Source of the DNA: Mucilaginibacter sp. SJ
GTDB lineage: Bacteria; Bacteroidota; Bacteroidia; Sphingobacteriales; Sphingobacteriaceae
DNA length: 64,000 bases
Direction: 5' to 3'
NCBI RefSeq assembly: GCF_028993635.1
Contig: NZ_CP118631.1
Location: 930,001-994,000, forward strand
A program made the position numbers and the translations under genes. Below the pieces are notes generated by a model. The model was not told where the DNA came from, ran no database searches, and saw nothing but the letters and a program-made list of their open reading frames with translations. Below, piece by piece: positions 24,526-34,445 of the stretch (the stretch's first letter is position 1; every line of letters starts with the position of its first letter).

Positions 24526-27500
24526 ATGAATAGCTATAAGTGTTATCTTGTTTTATTGTTGCAAGCTATTTCGTTATGCGTGTTCTCACAAAACCGCCCC
24601 ATTCATTTTCAGCATATCGGCAGCCGTGAAGGGCTTTCTGAGTTAAACATCAATTGCATTATGCAGGACAGCCGCGGCTTTATATGGGTGGGCACTCGCG
24701 ACGGTCTTAACCGTTATGACGGTAACAAATTCAAAGTTTTTAAAAGCATCATTACCGATACTAACAGTATCAGCAACAGCTTTGTTCAGGATGTACTTGA
24801 GGACAAAAACGGAAACCTGTGGATCTCGACCAGCGGTGGCGGTTTAAACATGTACGACCGTAAGCTTGATCGTTTTATCCATTATCGCCATAATCGAAAC
24901 AATACCAATTCAATTGCGAGCGATATTTTAGTTAAGATAGCGCTTGATAAAAGCGGCAATCTGTGGATCTCGAATCAAAAAGAAGGTCTTGATCAGTTTA
25001 ATATCGCTAAAAAAAAGTTTACCCATTACCGGTATAATGCAGCTGATACAACAAGTTTAAGCGACAACAATGTCCGCACAGTTTATGTAGACAGCCAAAA
25101 TAAGCTATGGGTAGGTACAACCTATGGCGGACTAAATCTTTATAAGCCCCAAAGCAATAATTTTACCCGCTTTGTTCATGACGAAAGCATCTCTTCTTCT
25201 ATATCAGCCAATAGGGTCAATGTTATTTTGGAAGATAGCGATCATCGTTTATGGGTTGGCGTGAGTGACGGGGGCCTTAACTTGTTTAATCCGGCAACCC
25301 AAACTTTTACTCATTATAAGAATGATCCGCGCAATAATAATTCACTTTCGTACAATACGGTACAATGCCTGGTTGAAGACAGTAATCATAACTTATGGAT
25401 AGGTACGGAAAACGGTGGGTTAAGTATTTTTAATTTTGCCGAGGGAAAATTTAACAACCACTTTGAGGATGATGTAGATAACAGCAGCATTGCTAACAAC
25501 TCGGTTGATGTGATCCTGAAAGATAAAAGTGGGAATATATGGATCGCTGCATTTGCATCAGGACTTAACTTTTATAAAAAAACAAGCGAAAACTTTATAC
25601 ACTACAAGCACAGCGCGCAGCTAAATAGTTTATCAAACAACTTTGTATTAAGTATTTACGAAGACAAAAATAATAACATATGGCAAGGCACTGATGGCGG
25701 CGGCCTTAATCTTTTCAACCCGGAAAAGGGTGAGTTTAAGGTTTATAAAAACAACAAAAATGACAACGCCAGTATTTGCGGCAATTATGTTTTGGCTATA
25801 CAGGAAGACGCCAAAAATAACCTGTGGATTGGCACCTGGGGCGATGGGGTAAGCATGATGAACCCTCAAACCCGCAGGTTCAGAACATTTAAACACAATC
25901 CGGATGACAGTACAAGTATAGGTGGGAATAACATTTACGCCATCACTAAAACACTTGATGGAAAACTATGGTTTGGCACGCTTGGGACAGGGCTTGATTT
26001 ATTTGACCCTAAAACCAACAGGTTTATTCATTACCGTCATGATCCCAGCAACCCCAAAAGCATAAGCAGTGATAACATCAATTCACTGCTTGGCGATTCA
26101 AAAGGTAACCTTTGGGTGGGCACTAATGATGGAGGCGTAAACCTGTATGATGCTGCAACTGATTCATTTAAACCGGTGCAATACGAAAAACTGAACAGCG
26201 CGGTAGGCAACAACACAGCGCTTGACCTTTTTGAAGATCACCTGGGTAATATCTGGATCTGCACTTACGGCGGTATCTATCGCTTAAATCCTGCTTCCGG
26301 TAAGGTTACAAATTTTAAAGCAAAGGATGGCCTTCCCAATGATTACGCGTACGCGGTTGAAGAAGATAATAGCGGTAATTTATGGATCAGTACCAATAAA
26401 GGCATTTCCAAATACAATCCTAAAACTAACCAATTCAGGAATTTTACTATTGAGGATGGTTTACAGGCCGACGAGTTTAAACCTCACTCGGCTGTAAAAA
26501 GTCATGATGGCACCATGTACTTTGGCGGGGTTAACGGGTTTAATATGTTTAATCCCGAAAGCATCCATGAAAATATATATAACCCTCCACTGGTACTTAC
26601 CGATTTTCAGATTTATAACAAATCTATCCGCGTAGCTCAAAACAGCGATGATCCTTCGCCCCTGAAAGAAGATATTTCTGAAACTAAATCAATAACCTTA
26701 ACGCATGATCAATCGGTTATATCGTTTGCATATGTATCTATGGACTTTGCCCTAAGCAACAAGGGAACGTATGCTTATCTACTCGACGGCTTTGATAAAG
26801 CATGGAATTATGTAGGCAATAAAAACACGGCCACGTATACCAATCTGCCGGCCGGAAATTATGTATTCAGGGTGAAAAGCCGCAGCGCCGATGGTAAATG
26901 GTCTATCCGGCAGGTAAGCCTGAATGTAACTGTGCTGCCGCCTTTCTGGCTTACCTGGTGGTTTATCAGTTTGCTGATCGTGCTGATTGTTACGGCCATT
27001 TATGCATTTTATCGCTATAAAGTAAATGCCATAGTGAAACAAAAAAACCTGCTTGAAAAGCAGGTTAGCGAACGTACCGCCGAGGTAATGCAACAATCGG
27101 AAGAGTTGAAAACACAATCCGAAAATCTGCAGACCTTAAATGCCGAACTCCAAAATCAGTCAGAAGAGTTACAGGCTTTGAACGAAGAACTGCTTTCCCA
27201 GTCGGAAGAGCTGCAACTGCAAAAAGAACAGGAACGTGAGGCCCGGGAGGAAGCCGATAAAGCTAACCAGGCCAAAAGCATATTTTTAGCTACCATGAGC
27301 CATGAGATCAGGACGCCCATGAACGGCGTTATTGGCATGGCCTCGCTGTTGGGTGAAACCGAACTGAATGCCGAGCAGCGTGATTATACAGATACCATTA
27401 TTTCCTGCGGAGATAGTTTGGTAAATGTGATCAATGATATCCTTGATTTTTCCAAAATCGAATCAGGGAAGATGGAAATGGAGCAGGAAGATTTCGACCT

Positions 27501-28830
27501 GCGCCAATGTATTGAAGAGGTGATGGATATCTTTTCACAAAATGCAGCCAAACGCGAACTGGAGTTGGTTTACCAGATTGACCCCGCCCTGCCCCGGCAG
27601 GTTATTGGTGATAGTTTGAGATTAAAACAGGTGCTCACTAATTTAACCGGCAATGCACTTAAGTTTACCGAGCGCGGCGAAGTATTTATTAAAGTATTTT
27701 TATCCAAGAATATTGGCGATAAGGAAATTGAGATTGGTTTTAGTGTGATGGATACCGGTATAGGGATCCCAGAGGATAAATTGACAACCTTGTTTAATGC
27801 TTTTTCGCAGGTTGATTCATCAACCACGCGCAAATATGGAGGCACCGGGCTTGGCCTTGTGATCAGCCAGCGCCTGGTAAACTTAATGGGGGGCGAAATA
27901 TGGGCTGAAAGTGTTTATGGAGAGGGATCTGTTTTTGTATTCACCATAAAAACAACTATCAGCAACAAGCAGTCGAAACATGTACCTATTGTTTTTAATG
28001 CCGAAGAGCTTGAGGGCAAAAAGGTGCTTATTATTGATGATAATAAAACGAACCGCTTTATCCTGCAAACGCAGCTCGAACAATGGGGAATCCAAACGGT
28101 GGCGGCGGCCTCGGGCAGGCAGGCGCTTGAGATCCTTACTGCCAATAATGGGTTTAACCTGGTTATAACCGATATGGAAATGCCTGAGATGGATGGTGTA
28201 GGATTGGCCCGGGAAATCAAGAGCAATTATACAGAGCTGCCGGTAATTATGCTCAGTTCCATAGGTGATGGTTCAAAGAAAAAATATCCGGGCTTATTTT
28301 CAACTATTTTAACCAAACCTGTAAAACAATCGCAATTGGGTAAAAGCTTACAGGCCGAGTTCCAGGGAAAAAAACAGGCGCCGGCTCCTGAAATAAAGCC
28401 GGATAAATTGCTTGATGTAAATTTTGCAAAAGAGCACCCTCTCAGCATACTTGTAGCAGAAGATAACACGGTTAATCAAAAGCTCATTAGCCGCATGTTG
28501 GAGAAGCTTGGCTACAGTTTTGAACTGGCCCATAACGGATATCAAACGCTCGATAAGTTAAAAGCCGATCCAACCTTCGACGTAATTTTCATGGATGTAC
28601 AAATGCCCGAGATGGACGGTTTTGAGGCAACCCGCTACATTCGTCAATATGCTTTTAAGCAGCCTTTTATCATTGCTATGACCGCTAATGCCGGCCCCGA
28701 CGACCGGGATATGTGTATAAGTGAAGGCATGGACGATTATATTGCCAAGCCCATGAAAACCGAAGCACTGATCAACGTTTTAAAGGGCGCTTACAAAATG
28801 ATAAAAAATGCAAAGGGCAAGTATGCATAG
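24526..28830 (+). CDS. hybrid two-component sensor kinase with periplasmic propeller and two receivers
   Basis: A 1434-residue membrane sensor. Residues 1-22 are a signal peptide (ending CVFSQ). Residues about 30-735 hold some 14 beta-propeller repeats of the Reg_prop type (NLWIGT, GLNLFNP). A Y_Y_Y domain follows (about 740-802), then one membrane segment (about 806-830), a Gln/Glu-rich coiled coil to about 912, HisKA with phospho-acceptor His926 in [11 protein letters not shown], HATPase (DTGIGIP, GGTGLGL), and two receivers with phospho-acceptor Asp1216 and Asp1357. Unlike the classical hybrid systems of Bacteroidota there is no AraC output domain, so the signal must pass to another protein. 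The ATG at 24526 is preferred over a TTG at 24508. It stands alone, so its ligand is not indicated. Confidence 0.93.
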   Translation: MNSYKCYLVLLLQAISLCVFSQNRPIHFQHIGSREGLSELNINCIMQDSRGFIWVGTRDGLNRYDGNKFKVFKSIITDTNSISNSFVQDVLEDKNGNLWISTSGGGLNMYDRKLDRFIHYRHNRNNTNSIASDILVKIALDKSGNLWISNQKEGLDQFNIAKKKFTHYRYNAADTTSLSDNNVRTVYVDSQNKLWVGTTYGGLNLYKPQSNNFTRFVHDESISSSISANRVNVILEDSDHRLWVGVSDGGLNLFNPATQTFTHYKNDPRNNNSLSYNTVQCLVEDSNHNLWIGTENGGLSIFNFAEGKFNNHFEDDVDNSSIANNSVDVILKDKSGNIWIAAFASGLNFYKKTSENFIHYKHSAQLNSLSNNFVLSIYEDKNNNIWQGTDGGGLNLFNPEKGEFKVYKNNKNDNASICGNYVLAIQEDAKNNLWIGTWGDGVSMMNPQTRRFRTFKHNPDDSTSIGGNNIYAITKTLDGKLWFGTLGTGLDLFDPKTNRFIHYRHDPSNPKSISSDNINSLLGDSKGNLWVGTNDGGVNLYDAATDSFKPVQYEKLNSAVGNNTALDLFEDHLGNIWICTYGGIYRLNPASGKVTNFKAKDGLPNDYAYAVEEDNSGNLWISTNKGISKYNPKTNQFRNFTIEDGLQADEFKPHSAVKSHDGTMYFGGVNGFNMFNPESIHENIYNPPLVLTDFQIYNKSIRVAQNSDDPSPLKEDISETKSITLTHDQSVISFAYVSMDFALSNKGTYAYLLDGFDKAWNYVGNKNTATYTNLPAGNYVFRVKSRSADGKWSIRQVSLNVTVLPPFWLTWWFISLLIVLIVTAIYAFYRYKVNAIVKQKNLLEKQVSERTAEVMQQSEELKTQSENLQTLNAELQNQSEELQALNEELLSQSEELQLQKEQEREAREEADKANQAKSIFLATMSHEIRTPMNGVIGMASLLGETELNAEQRDYTDTIISCGDSLVNVINDILDFSKIESGKMEMEQEDFDLRQCIEEVMDIFSQNAAKRELELVYQIDPALPRQVIGDSLRLKQVLTNLTGNALKFTERGEVFIKVFLSKNIGDKEIEIGFSVMDTGIGIPEDKLTTLFNAFSQVDSSTTRKYGGTGLGLVISQRLVNLMGGEIWAESVYGEGSVFVFTIKTTISNKQSKHVPIVFNAEELEGKKVLIIDDNKTNRFILQTQLEQWGIQTVAAASGRQALEILTANNGFNLVITDMEMPEMDGVGLAREIKSNYTELPVIMLSSIGDGSKKKYPGLFSTILTKPVKQSQLGKSLQAEFQGKKQAPAPEIKPDKLLDVNFAKEHPLSILVAEDNTVNQKLISRMLEKLGYSFELAHNGYQTLDKLKADPTFDVIFMDVQMPEMDGFEATRYIRQYAFKQPFIIAMTANAGPDDRDMCISEGMDDYIAKPMKTEALINVLKGAYKMIKNAKGKYA

Positions 28831-28848
28831 CGTTGAAAGCAATAGTTG

Positions 28849-29379
28849 CTATTGGGATGCCACACCCCAGTAACAACTATTGCGGATTTTTTTTAGAATG
28901 GCAGGTGTTATGCTTGACACTTCATGCTGATATTTATTTTGGTTATTGAGCACGTACATGGTACCGCTGGTATTATTATAAATATATGAGCATAAACGTG
29001 TGTCTTCACCATCTTCGTCCTTTTTTACATCAACCCTTATACCGTTGGTTTTGTTACTCGTGTCCGGCGTTAATGCCGGGGCCGACGCTTTTACCCAGTT
29101 AATGGTATAATTTATGCTTTGCGGCGAAATACCATTGGTATTTTCTTTGTAGCTTTTACTATCCTGAATAACTGCAAGCAAACATTTTACGCATGGATCG
29201 CCCACCGTTGCCTCTCCATATTTTTTGCGCGGATTATTGATCACGCTATCTTTTTTACCTGCTACGGTAACTGTTGTTTTTGAAATATCCTTTGATACAG
29301 GTTTGGGCTTGTTTTGTTTGCAGGCAAATATGGTCATCGCCAAAGCACAAAAACAAATACATGGTTTAAACAGAATCAT
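28849..29379 (-). CDS. hypothetical lipoprotein
   Basis: A 176-residue protein that I do not recognise. The N-terminus is a lipoprotein signal with lipobox-like TIFAC, giving lipidated Cys20, so it would sit in the outer or inner membrane facing the periplasm. The mature part is Lys/Ser/Thr-rich to about residue 55, then has a pair of cysteines in DPCVKCLL and two more in its C-terminal half, which may form disulfides. It converges with the sensor kinase gene and is 18 bases from its stop; no functional link is evident. Confidence 0.65.
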   Translation of the reverse strand: MILFKPCICFCALAMTIFACKQNKPKPVSKDISKTTVTVAGKKDSVINNPRKKYGEATVGDPCVKCLLAVIQDSKSYKENTNGISPQSINYTINWVKASAPALTPDTSNKTNGIRVDVKKDEDGEDTRLCSYIYNNTSGTMYVLNNQNKYQHEVSSITPAILKKIRNSCYWGVASQ

Positions 29380-29680
29380 GGTTTATAAATTAGCTCTTAA
29401 CTTATATACATCATTTTAGCCGTTTTGTGTTATTGTGTTTTGATATACCAAATGCGGTATTAATCTATAAATTGAGTTTAAACAATTTAAACATAGATTT
29501 TATTGCATTTAATGGACAGGTAAAGGACAGTTTTTCTATAAAAATTTCTTAAAATTGCCTGATTTATTTTGCCGGGCCGGTTAATTAGCGGCAGGACTTA
29601 AACCATCATAACAATTTTAAAAAAACGGGGTTTACCTTGTTATAAATAACACTGCGGCATATGCAGGATATCATAATAAA
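29380..29680. other. 301-base intergenic region
   Basis: AT-rich DNA between the divergent lipoprotein and mqo genes. No gene, repeat or clear consensus promoter is visible; promoters for both genes must lie here. Confidence 0.5.
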
Positions 29681-31180
29681 ATGACTAATAGCGGTACAGG
29701 TTCAAATTTAACAGTTGATGTGGTTTTAATTGGCGCAGGTATTATGAGCGCCACCCTTGGTGTAATGCTTAAAGAGCTGCAGCCCGATCTGACGATTGAA
29801 ATTTTTGAACGCCTGGATGTTATCGCTGCCGAAAGCTCGGCCCCGATGAACAATGCAGGTACCGGCCACTCGGCATTTTGTGAATTAAATTACACCCCCC
29901 AGCTTCCCGATGGTAGCGTTGAGATAAAAAAAGCTATTAAAATTGCCGAGCAGTTTGAAACCAGTAAAGAGTTTTGGGCTTATCTTATTGAACAGGGCCT
30001 TTTAAATAACCCGCAAAGTTTTATCCGTAAAGTCCCGCACATGAGCTTTGTTTGGGGCGAAGAAAACGTTGAATATCTAAAAAAACGTCAGCAGGCCCTT
30101 ACCAAACATCACTTTTTTAAAGGGATGGAATACTCGGAGGATAAAGCTCAGATAAAGAAATGGATCCCGCTGGTGATGGAAGGCCGCGATCCTGATGAAA
30201 AAGTATCGGCAACGTTTATGGATATTGGTACGGATGTTAACTTTGGCAGTCTTACCAGTGCGCTTATAGACGAGCTTAAACAAAAAGGGGGCGTAAACAT
30301 AAGCCTTAATCATGATGTAAGGGATATTAAACGCAATGCCGACGGTACCTGGAAAATTACGGTAAAAGATAAAAACACTGGCAATAAAAGAAAACTGAAT
30401 GCTAAATTTGTTTTTGTTGGTGCCGGTGGTGGTGCCTTGCCCCTGCTGCAAAAATCAGGGATCCCTGAAAGTAAGGGCTTTGGCGGTTTCCCGGTAAGCG
30501 GCCAGTGGCTGGTATGTAACAACCCCGATGTGGTAAAACAACACGAAGCCAAAGTTTATGGTAAAGCATCGGTTGGTTCGCCGCCAATGTCGGTTCCTCA
30601 CCTGGATACCCGGATGATTGATGGTAAACGGGCTTTACTTTTTGGCCCATATGCAGGTTTTTCAACCCGCTTCCTAAAAAAAGGATCATTGCTTGATCTT
30701 TTTGGCTCTATTAAACTAAACAATATACTTCCCCTGCTTGCTGTAGGGCGCGATAACTGGCCTTTAACCAAGTACCTCATCTCTCAGGTTATGCAATCGC
30801 CTGCCGACAGGCTTAGTGCCCTTAAAGATTACATGCCGACGGCCAAAGCCGAAGATTGGGATCTGGACATAGCCGGTCAGCGTGTACAAGTTATAAAAAA
30901 GGACGCCAAACACACTGGTGTGCTGGAGTTTGGCACAGAGGTGGTTACTTCTGCTGATGGCAGTATCTCAGCCTTGTTAGGCGCCTCACCGGGCGCATCT
31001 ACTTCGGTACCTATTATGATCCAGCTTATCGAGCGCTGTTTTAAAAACCATGTCAAAACGGAGGCCTGGCAGCAAAAATTCAAACAGATGATCCCTTCAT
31101 ACGGTGTGTCATTGGCTAACAATGAAATATTAGCCGATGAGACAAGAGCGAGGACAAGTAAAGCGCTGGGATTGGTGTAG
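29681..31180 (+). CDS. mqo: malate:quinone oxidoreductase
   Basis: An FAD enzyme that would oxidise malate to oxaloacetate and pass electrons to quinone at the inner face of the membrane, replacing or backing up malate dehydrogenase. Length 499 is typical of Mqo. The FAD-binding segment [18 protein letters not shown] lies at residues 9-26, and the family blocks [17 protein letters not shown] (about 56-72) and [15 protein letters not shown] near residue 430 are clear. It is monocistronic, followed by a hairpin. Confidence 0.96.
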   Translation: MTNSGTGSNLTVDVVLIGAGIMSATLGVMLKELQPDLTIEIFERLDVIAAESSAPMNNAGTGHSAFCELNYTPQLPDGSVEIKKAIKIAEQFETSKEFWAYLIEQGLLNNPQSFIRKVPHMSFVWGEENVEYLKKRQQALTKHHFFKGMEYSEDKAQIKKWIPLVMEGRDPDEKVSATFMDIGTDVNFGSLTSALIDELKQKGGVNISLNHDVRDIKRNADGTWKITVKDKNTGNKRKLNAKFVFVGAGGGALPLLQKSGIPESKGFGGFPVSGQWLVCNNPDVVKQHEAKVYGKASVGSPPMSVPHLDTRMIDGKRALLFGPYAGFSTRFLKKGSLLDLFGSIKLNNILPLLAVGRDNWPLTKYLISQVMQSPADRLSALKDYMPTAKAEDWDLDIAGQRVQVIKKDAKHTGVLEFGTEVVTSADGSISALLGASPGASTSVPIMIQLIERCFKNHVKTEAWQQKFKQMIPSYGVSLANNEILADETRARTSKALGLV

Positions 31181-31195
31181 TAGTTATTTAAATTG

Positions 31196-31217
31196 GGGAA
31201 TATACTTTATTATTCCC
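31196..31217 (+). terminator. hairpin after mqo
   Basis: GGGAATA (31196-31202) pairs with TATTCCC (31211-31217) with an 8-base loop, 15 bases after the mqo stop. There is no strong T tract, so support is moderate. It overlaps the 3' end of the broken TonB gene. Confidence 0.4.
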
Positions 31218-32191
31218 TTGCTATTGAAAAACTAATTGGTACTGTGTGTATTACTTCAACGGTAATTCCGTAACTTGTAGCAGGCTGCCAGGGCGGGGAT
31301 AATCGGACTACACGTAGCGCTTCTTCAGCCAGCATTTCATTTCCTTGCACCGGATGTATGTCATTCAAAAAGCCTTTACGGTCAACCAAAAAAGTGATAT
31401 ACGCAATTCCCTGTATGTTTTTGTATAGTGCTTCACTTGGGTATCTTATGTTTTTTGCAAAGATAGCTTCCCAATTTATTTAGCCCTCCTGCGAAGTCCG
31501 GGGCAGTATATTCTTTATTGAATAAGTATTTATTTCCACTTTTGGCATAACTTGTTCCCGCAATAACGTTCCCATTTTTATAAGTAGCATCGTAGCTTAG
31601 GGTGTCATTTAAAGTTCCTTTCCATATACCGTCCTTCAGGCCTCCTTTTATTGGGCCGGAGCCAATCATATTTTTAAAGCCATCAGAATAAAGTACTAAG
31701 GTCCCGTTACCATCCTCTGCCAATACCCGCCCTGTTGAGTCGCAACATTTATTTATTATTAAGGTGTCTTTTTTATAAACTCCAGACAAATAAAATTGGC
31801 CATTGGGGAAGTATTTGGTTATGTCACCTGAAAGGCGTCCCTTATCGTAATTACTAATGCATTTTCTTTTGCCGTTAGGAAAGTATTCGATACAAGCGCC
31901 TTGTAACTGCGCTTCAACAAAACCATTATTTGAATAACCTTGAAGTTTTGGATTTCCATTTAAATAATAATCATTTACGGGAAAAGCAAGCTTATCAGTG
32001 CTGATGTCGGGGCTGCTTACCATGCGAATAAAGTTGGCACTATCTTTACTACTGGTTATTTTAGCTGCTGAAAGCAGCCATGGTGCAGCAACAAAATTCT
32101 TCATGTAAGCCATTATAGTGTCGCGTTGTGCGCTTACACGTTTGGTACAAAGGACAATCGCTATTAGTAATAGGGGAACTACTTTACGCAT
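31210..32191 (-). pseudogene. MORN-repeat / TonB C-terminal domain protein, broken by a frameshift
   Basis: The intact reading would be a secreted protein of about 326 residues: signal peptide (1-21, ending VSAQ), MORN-type repeats (about 85-170, with YFPNGKRKC and YFPNGQFYLSG), then a TonB C-terminal domain. The first frame stops early at 31433 after PDFAGGLNKLGSYLCKKHKIPK. In the +1 frame the domain continues as KNIRYPSEALYKNIQGIAY, VDRKGFLNDIHPV and VVRLSPPWQPA to a stop at 31210-31212. The break falls in a run of six A (plus-strand T run at 31451-31456); five A would restore KNIRYP exactly. The total length, 982 bases, is one over a multiple of three. It could be a true mutation, slippage at the A run, or a sequencing error. 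Confidence 0.8.
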
Positions 32192-32283
32192 GGGTTCAGG
32201 TACAAATCCTATTAAAAAATCAGGTTAAGATAGCAATGAAATTTGAGTTTCAAAATCGTTTTTTGATAGGAAGATCAGGAAAG

Positions 32284-32780
32284 TTATTTCTTTCGCGAAT
32301 AGTTAAATATATCTTTTTTCAATTTGCCTTCTTTATCCTTTTCAATAAGGATTACATCCAGTTTATCGGGTGCAATTAACTGGTAAGTGATATGGACAGA
32401 TTTATCTTTCAGCTCAAAATCAGCTTTATTTTTTTCGATATTAACCAGGTAAAATAAAAGGGGCTTATCTTTCTCTTCCCAACCAATGCTGCCACGGTTA
32501 AAATGGCGCATCTTAAAAACCGGTACCTGATTTTGTTCTTCAATAACAACAAACTCATAAAATGCGACTTTACCATCTTTAACCACTCTGAAACTGCTGA
32601 CATGCTGTCACCCATCGGCTCGCCCCAAAATTCTTCCATATCGCCCCAGGCATGTTTTTGCATCCATGTACCAGTCATGAAAGCCAGTTGACTAATTTTA
32701 GCTTTGGTTACTTGCGCAAGGCAATCTGCAGAAATAAATACAAAGCAGATGAACGCCGAAAGAATATATTTTAAGTTCAT
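32284..32780 (-). pseudogene. DUF6265-like secreted protein, broken by a frameshift
   Basis: Two overlapping reading frames join into one protein. The 5' part has a signal peptide (ending CLAQ near residue 22) and LAFMTGTWMQKHAWGDMEE, FWGEPMGDSMSAVS. The 3' part continues in the next frame as VVKDGKVAFYEFVVI, RHFNRGSIGWEEKDKP and ends at 32284. The order of blocks resembles the DUF6265 family. The change of frame is near 32590-32600; adding one A would read VSRVVKDGK. The length, 497 bases, is one short of a multiple of three. It is next to the other frameshifted gene. Confidence 0.7.
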
Positions 32781-32827
32781 GATATGAATTTAGCAATAAT
32801 TCGTAGCCCGTAGTTAGTACCGCTGTG

Positions 32828-33391
32828 CTACATCCCTTTCCACTCGTAGCTTTTGCTTTCCAATCCAATCAGATCAATAACACGGTTCACCACAGTCATG
32901 GCCAGTTCTTCAATAGTTTGCGGTTTGCTGTAATAAGACGGTATTGCCGGGCAGATGATGCCGCCGGCTTCGGTAACCGTAGCCATATTACGGATATGGA
33001 TCAGGTTAAGCGGGGTATCTCGGGCCACCAAAACCAGCTTACGGCGTTCTTTAAGGACCACGTCGGCTGCGCGGGTGATCAGGTCGTCGGAGATCCCTCC
33101 TGCTATTCTTCCAAGCGTTCCCATAGAGCATGGCACAATTACCATGGTATCAAACTTTGCCGAGCCCGAAGCAAAGGGTGCCATGAAATCATTTTTAGCA
33201 TAAAATTTAAAGGGAAGCTGAGTGTAATCCTCGTTGTCGAGTTCAAATTTCCAAACATCTTTGGCATTATCTGACATAACAACGCCGACTTCGGCAAATT
33301 GATCCTGTAATTGGGTTAGTTTTTTTAGCAGCAGACTGGCATATATTGAACCACTGGCGCCCGTAATAGCAACAACTATCTTTTTCTTCAT
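32828..33391 (-). CDS. ubiX: flavin prenyltransferase, UbiX family
   Basis: It would attach a dimethylallyl group to FMN to make the prenylated cofactor used by UbiD-type decarboxylases. It is 187 residues from the ATG at 33391 (MKKKIVVAITGASGSIYA); an in-frame ATG 30 bases upstream is less likely. The FMN-binding GASGSIYA (about 9-16), the VPCSMGTLGRIAGG block near residue 90, and the RDTPLNLIH block near residue 125 are conserved. No ubiD partner lies beside it. Confidence 0.93.
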   Translation of the reverse strand: MKKKIVVAITGASGSIYASLLLKKLTQLQDQFAEVGVVMSDNAKDVWKFELDNEDYTQLPFKFYAKNDFMAPFASGSAKFDTMVIVPCSMGTLGRIAGGISDDLITRAADVVLKERRKLVLVARDTPLNLIHIRNMATVTEAGGIICPAIPSYYSKPQTIEELAMTVVNRVIDLIGLESKSYEWKGM

Positions 33392-33487
33392 AATTACTCC
33401 TTCAACAACCCAAACACACAAAAAGTTAGGGGCACAAAAAAGGGTCGAATAACTTGTACCCGACCCTACATCTACCTATGAAAAACA

Positions 33488-33515
33488 TGCCCTTGAGAGG
33501 GCACTACAAATATAA
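33488..33515 (-). terminator. hairpin after the ppk-ppx unit
   Basis: TGCCCT (33488-33493) and AGGGCA (33498-33503) form a 6-base stem with a TGAG loop. On the minus strand it is followed by TGTTTTTCAT and lies about 60 bases after the ppx stop. Confidence 0.5.
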
Positions 33516-33564
33516 TAACACTTTTTAAATTATTAAACAATTTGTTAAAATAATTTTAACCTGT

Positions 33565-34443
33565 TTATTGAATATTTTTTTCTATTAAAGTTTGGATAAT
33601 TCCATCAACCATACCTACCCTGGGTACATATATGTTTTTGATGTTTGCATTTTTCATTACCGTAAGGTAAATTTCACAGGCAGGAATAATTACATCGGCC
33701 CTGTCCTGGTTTAGGCCAAGCACGTTGATCCTGTCTTTTAATGAAAACGAGCTTAGGTAGGTATATAATGATCTTAGTTTAGCGAAAGTTAGCGGCATAT
33801 CTTCTTTTTCTTCGGATAGCCTGAACAGTTTATTAATGTTGCCGCCGGTACCTATACCCGATAATTGCTTAAAGTTACGGGTATTATCGCGCACAAAATC
33901 CTTCATTTCGTTCCAGGTTTCTTCGGTGTCCTGGTTATCCAGAATGCGGATGGTGCCAATGTTAAACGAACGCGAAACGATCAGCTCCCCTGCCGAAAAC
34001 AGCGAAAGCTCTGTACTGCCGCCGCCTACATCGATATAAAGGTAGTTTTTGCTTTTATCGATGTTTTGCTCGGCATGACTGGCATAAATGATACTGGCTT
34101 CTTTAGATCCATGTACAATTTCAATATCGATATTAGCCTCATCCTTAATCAGTTTCACAACATCTTCCCCGTTTTTGGCTTCACGCATGGCCGATGTTGC
34201 ACAGGCTAAATAATCGGTAACCTTATAAACATCCATCAGGTTACGAAAAGCAACCATTGATTTAACCAGCTCTGTCGTTTTTTTCTCAGATATATGCTGC
34301 TGTATAAAAGCATCGTCTCCCAAGCGCAACGGAACACGGATCAAGGTATTTTTTTTGAACGACACCGATCCGGTGTTTTGAATTATGTCGGCAATTAACA
34401 GCCTCACGGCGTTTGAACCTATGTCAATGGCAGCGTATCTCAA
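33565..34443 (-). CDS. ppx: exopolyphosphatase / Ppx-GppA phosphatase family
   Basis: It would release phosphate from polyphosphate or pppGpp. The 292 residues match the short Ppx/GppA class with the ASKHA fold: the N-terminal phosphate loop AAIDIGSNAVRLLI (residues 4-17), the acidic segment ATSAMREAKNG near residue 106, and YIDVGGGSTELSLF near residue 140. It lies 2 bases after the ppk1 stop, so a polyphosphate-making and a polyphosphate-degrading enzyme are expressed together, as in many bacteria. Confidence 0.9.
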   Translation of the reverse strand: MRYAAIDIGSNAVRLLIADIIQNTGSVSFKKNTLIRVPLRLGDDAFIQQHISEKKTTELVKSMVAFRNLMDVYKVTDYLACATSAMREAKNGEDVVKLIKDEANIDIEIVHGSKEASIIYASHAEQNIDKSKNYLYIDVGGGSTELSLFSAGELIVSRSFNIGTIRILDNQDTEETWNEMKDFVRDNTRNFKQLSGIGTGGNINKLFRLSEEKEDMPLTFAKLRSLYTYLSSFSLKDRINVLGLNQDRADVIIPACEIYLTVMKNANIKNIYVPRVGMVDGIIQTLIEKNIQ

Positions 34444-34445
34444 AG

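Noticed and set aside
31445..31460. Programmed -1 frameshift at A-AAA-AAC in the TonB gene
   Set aside because: The heptamer is out of phase for -1 slippage, and the shift needed is +1, so a homopolymer indel is more likely.
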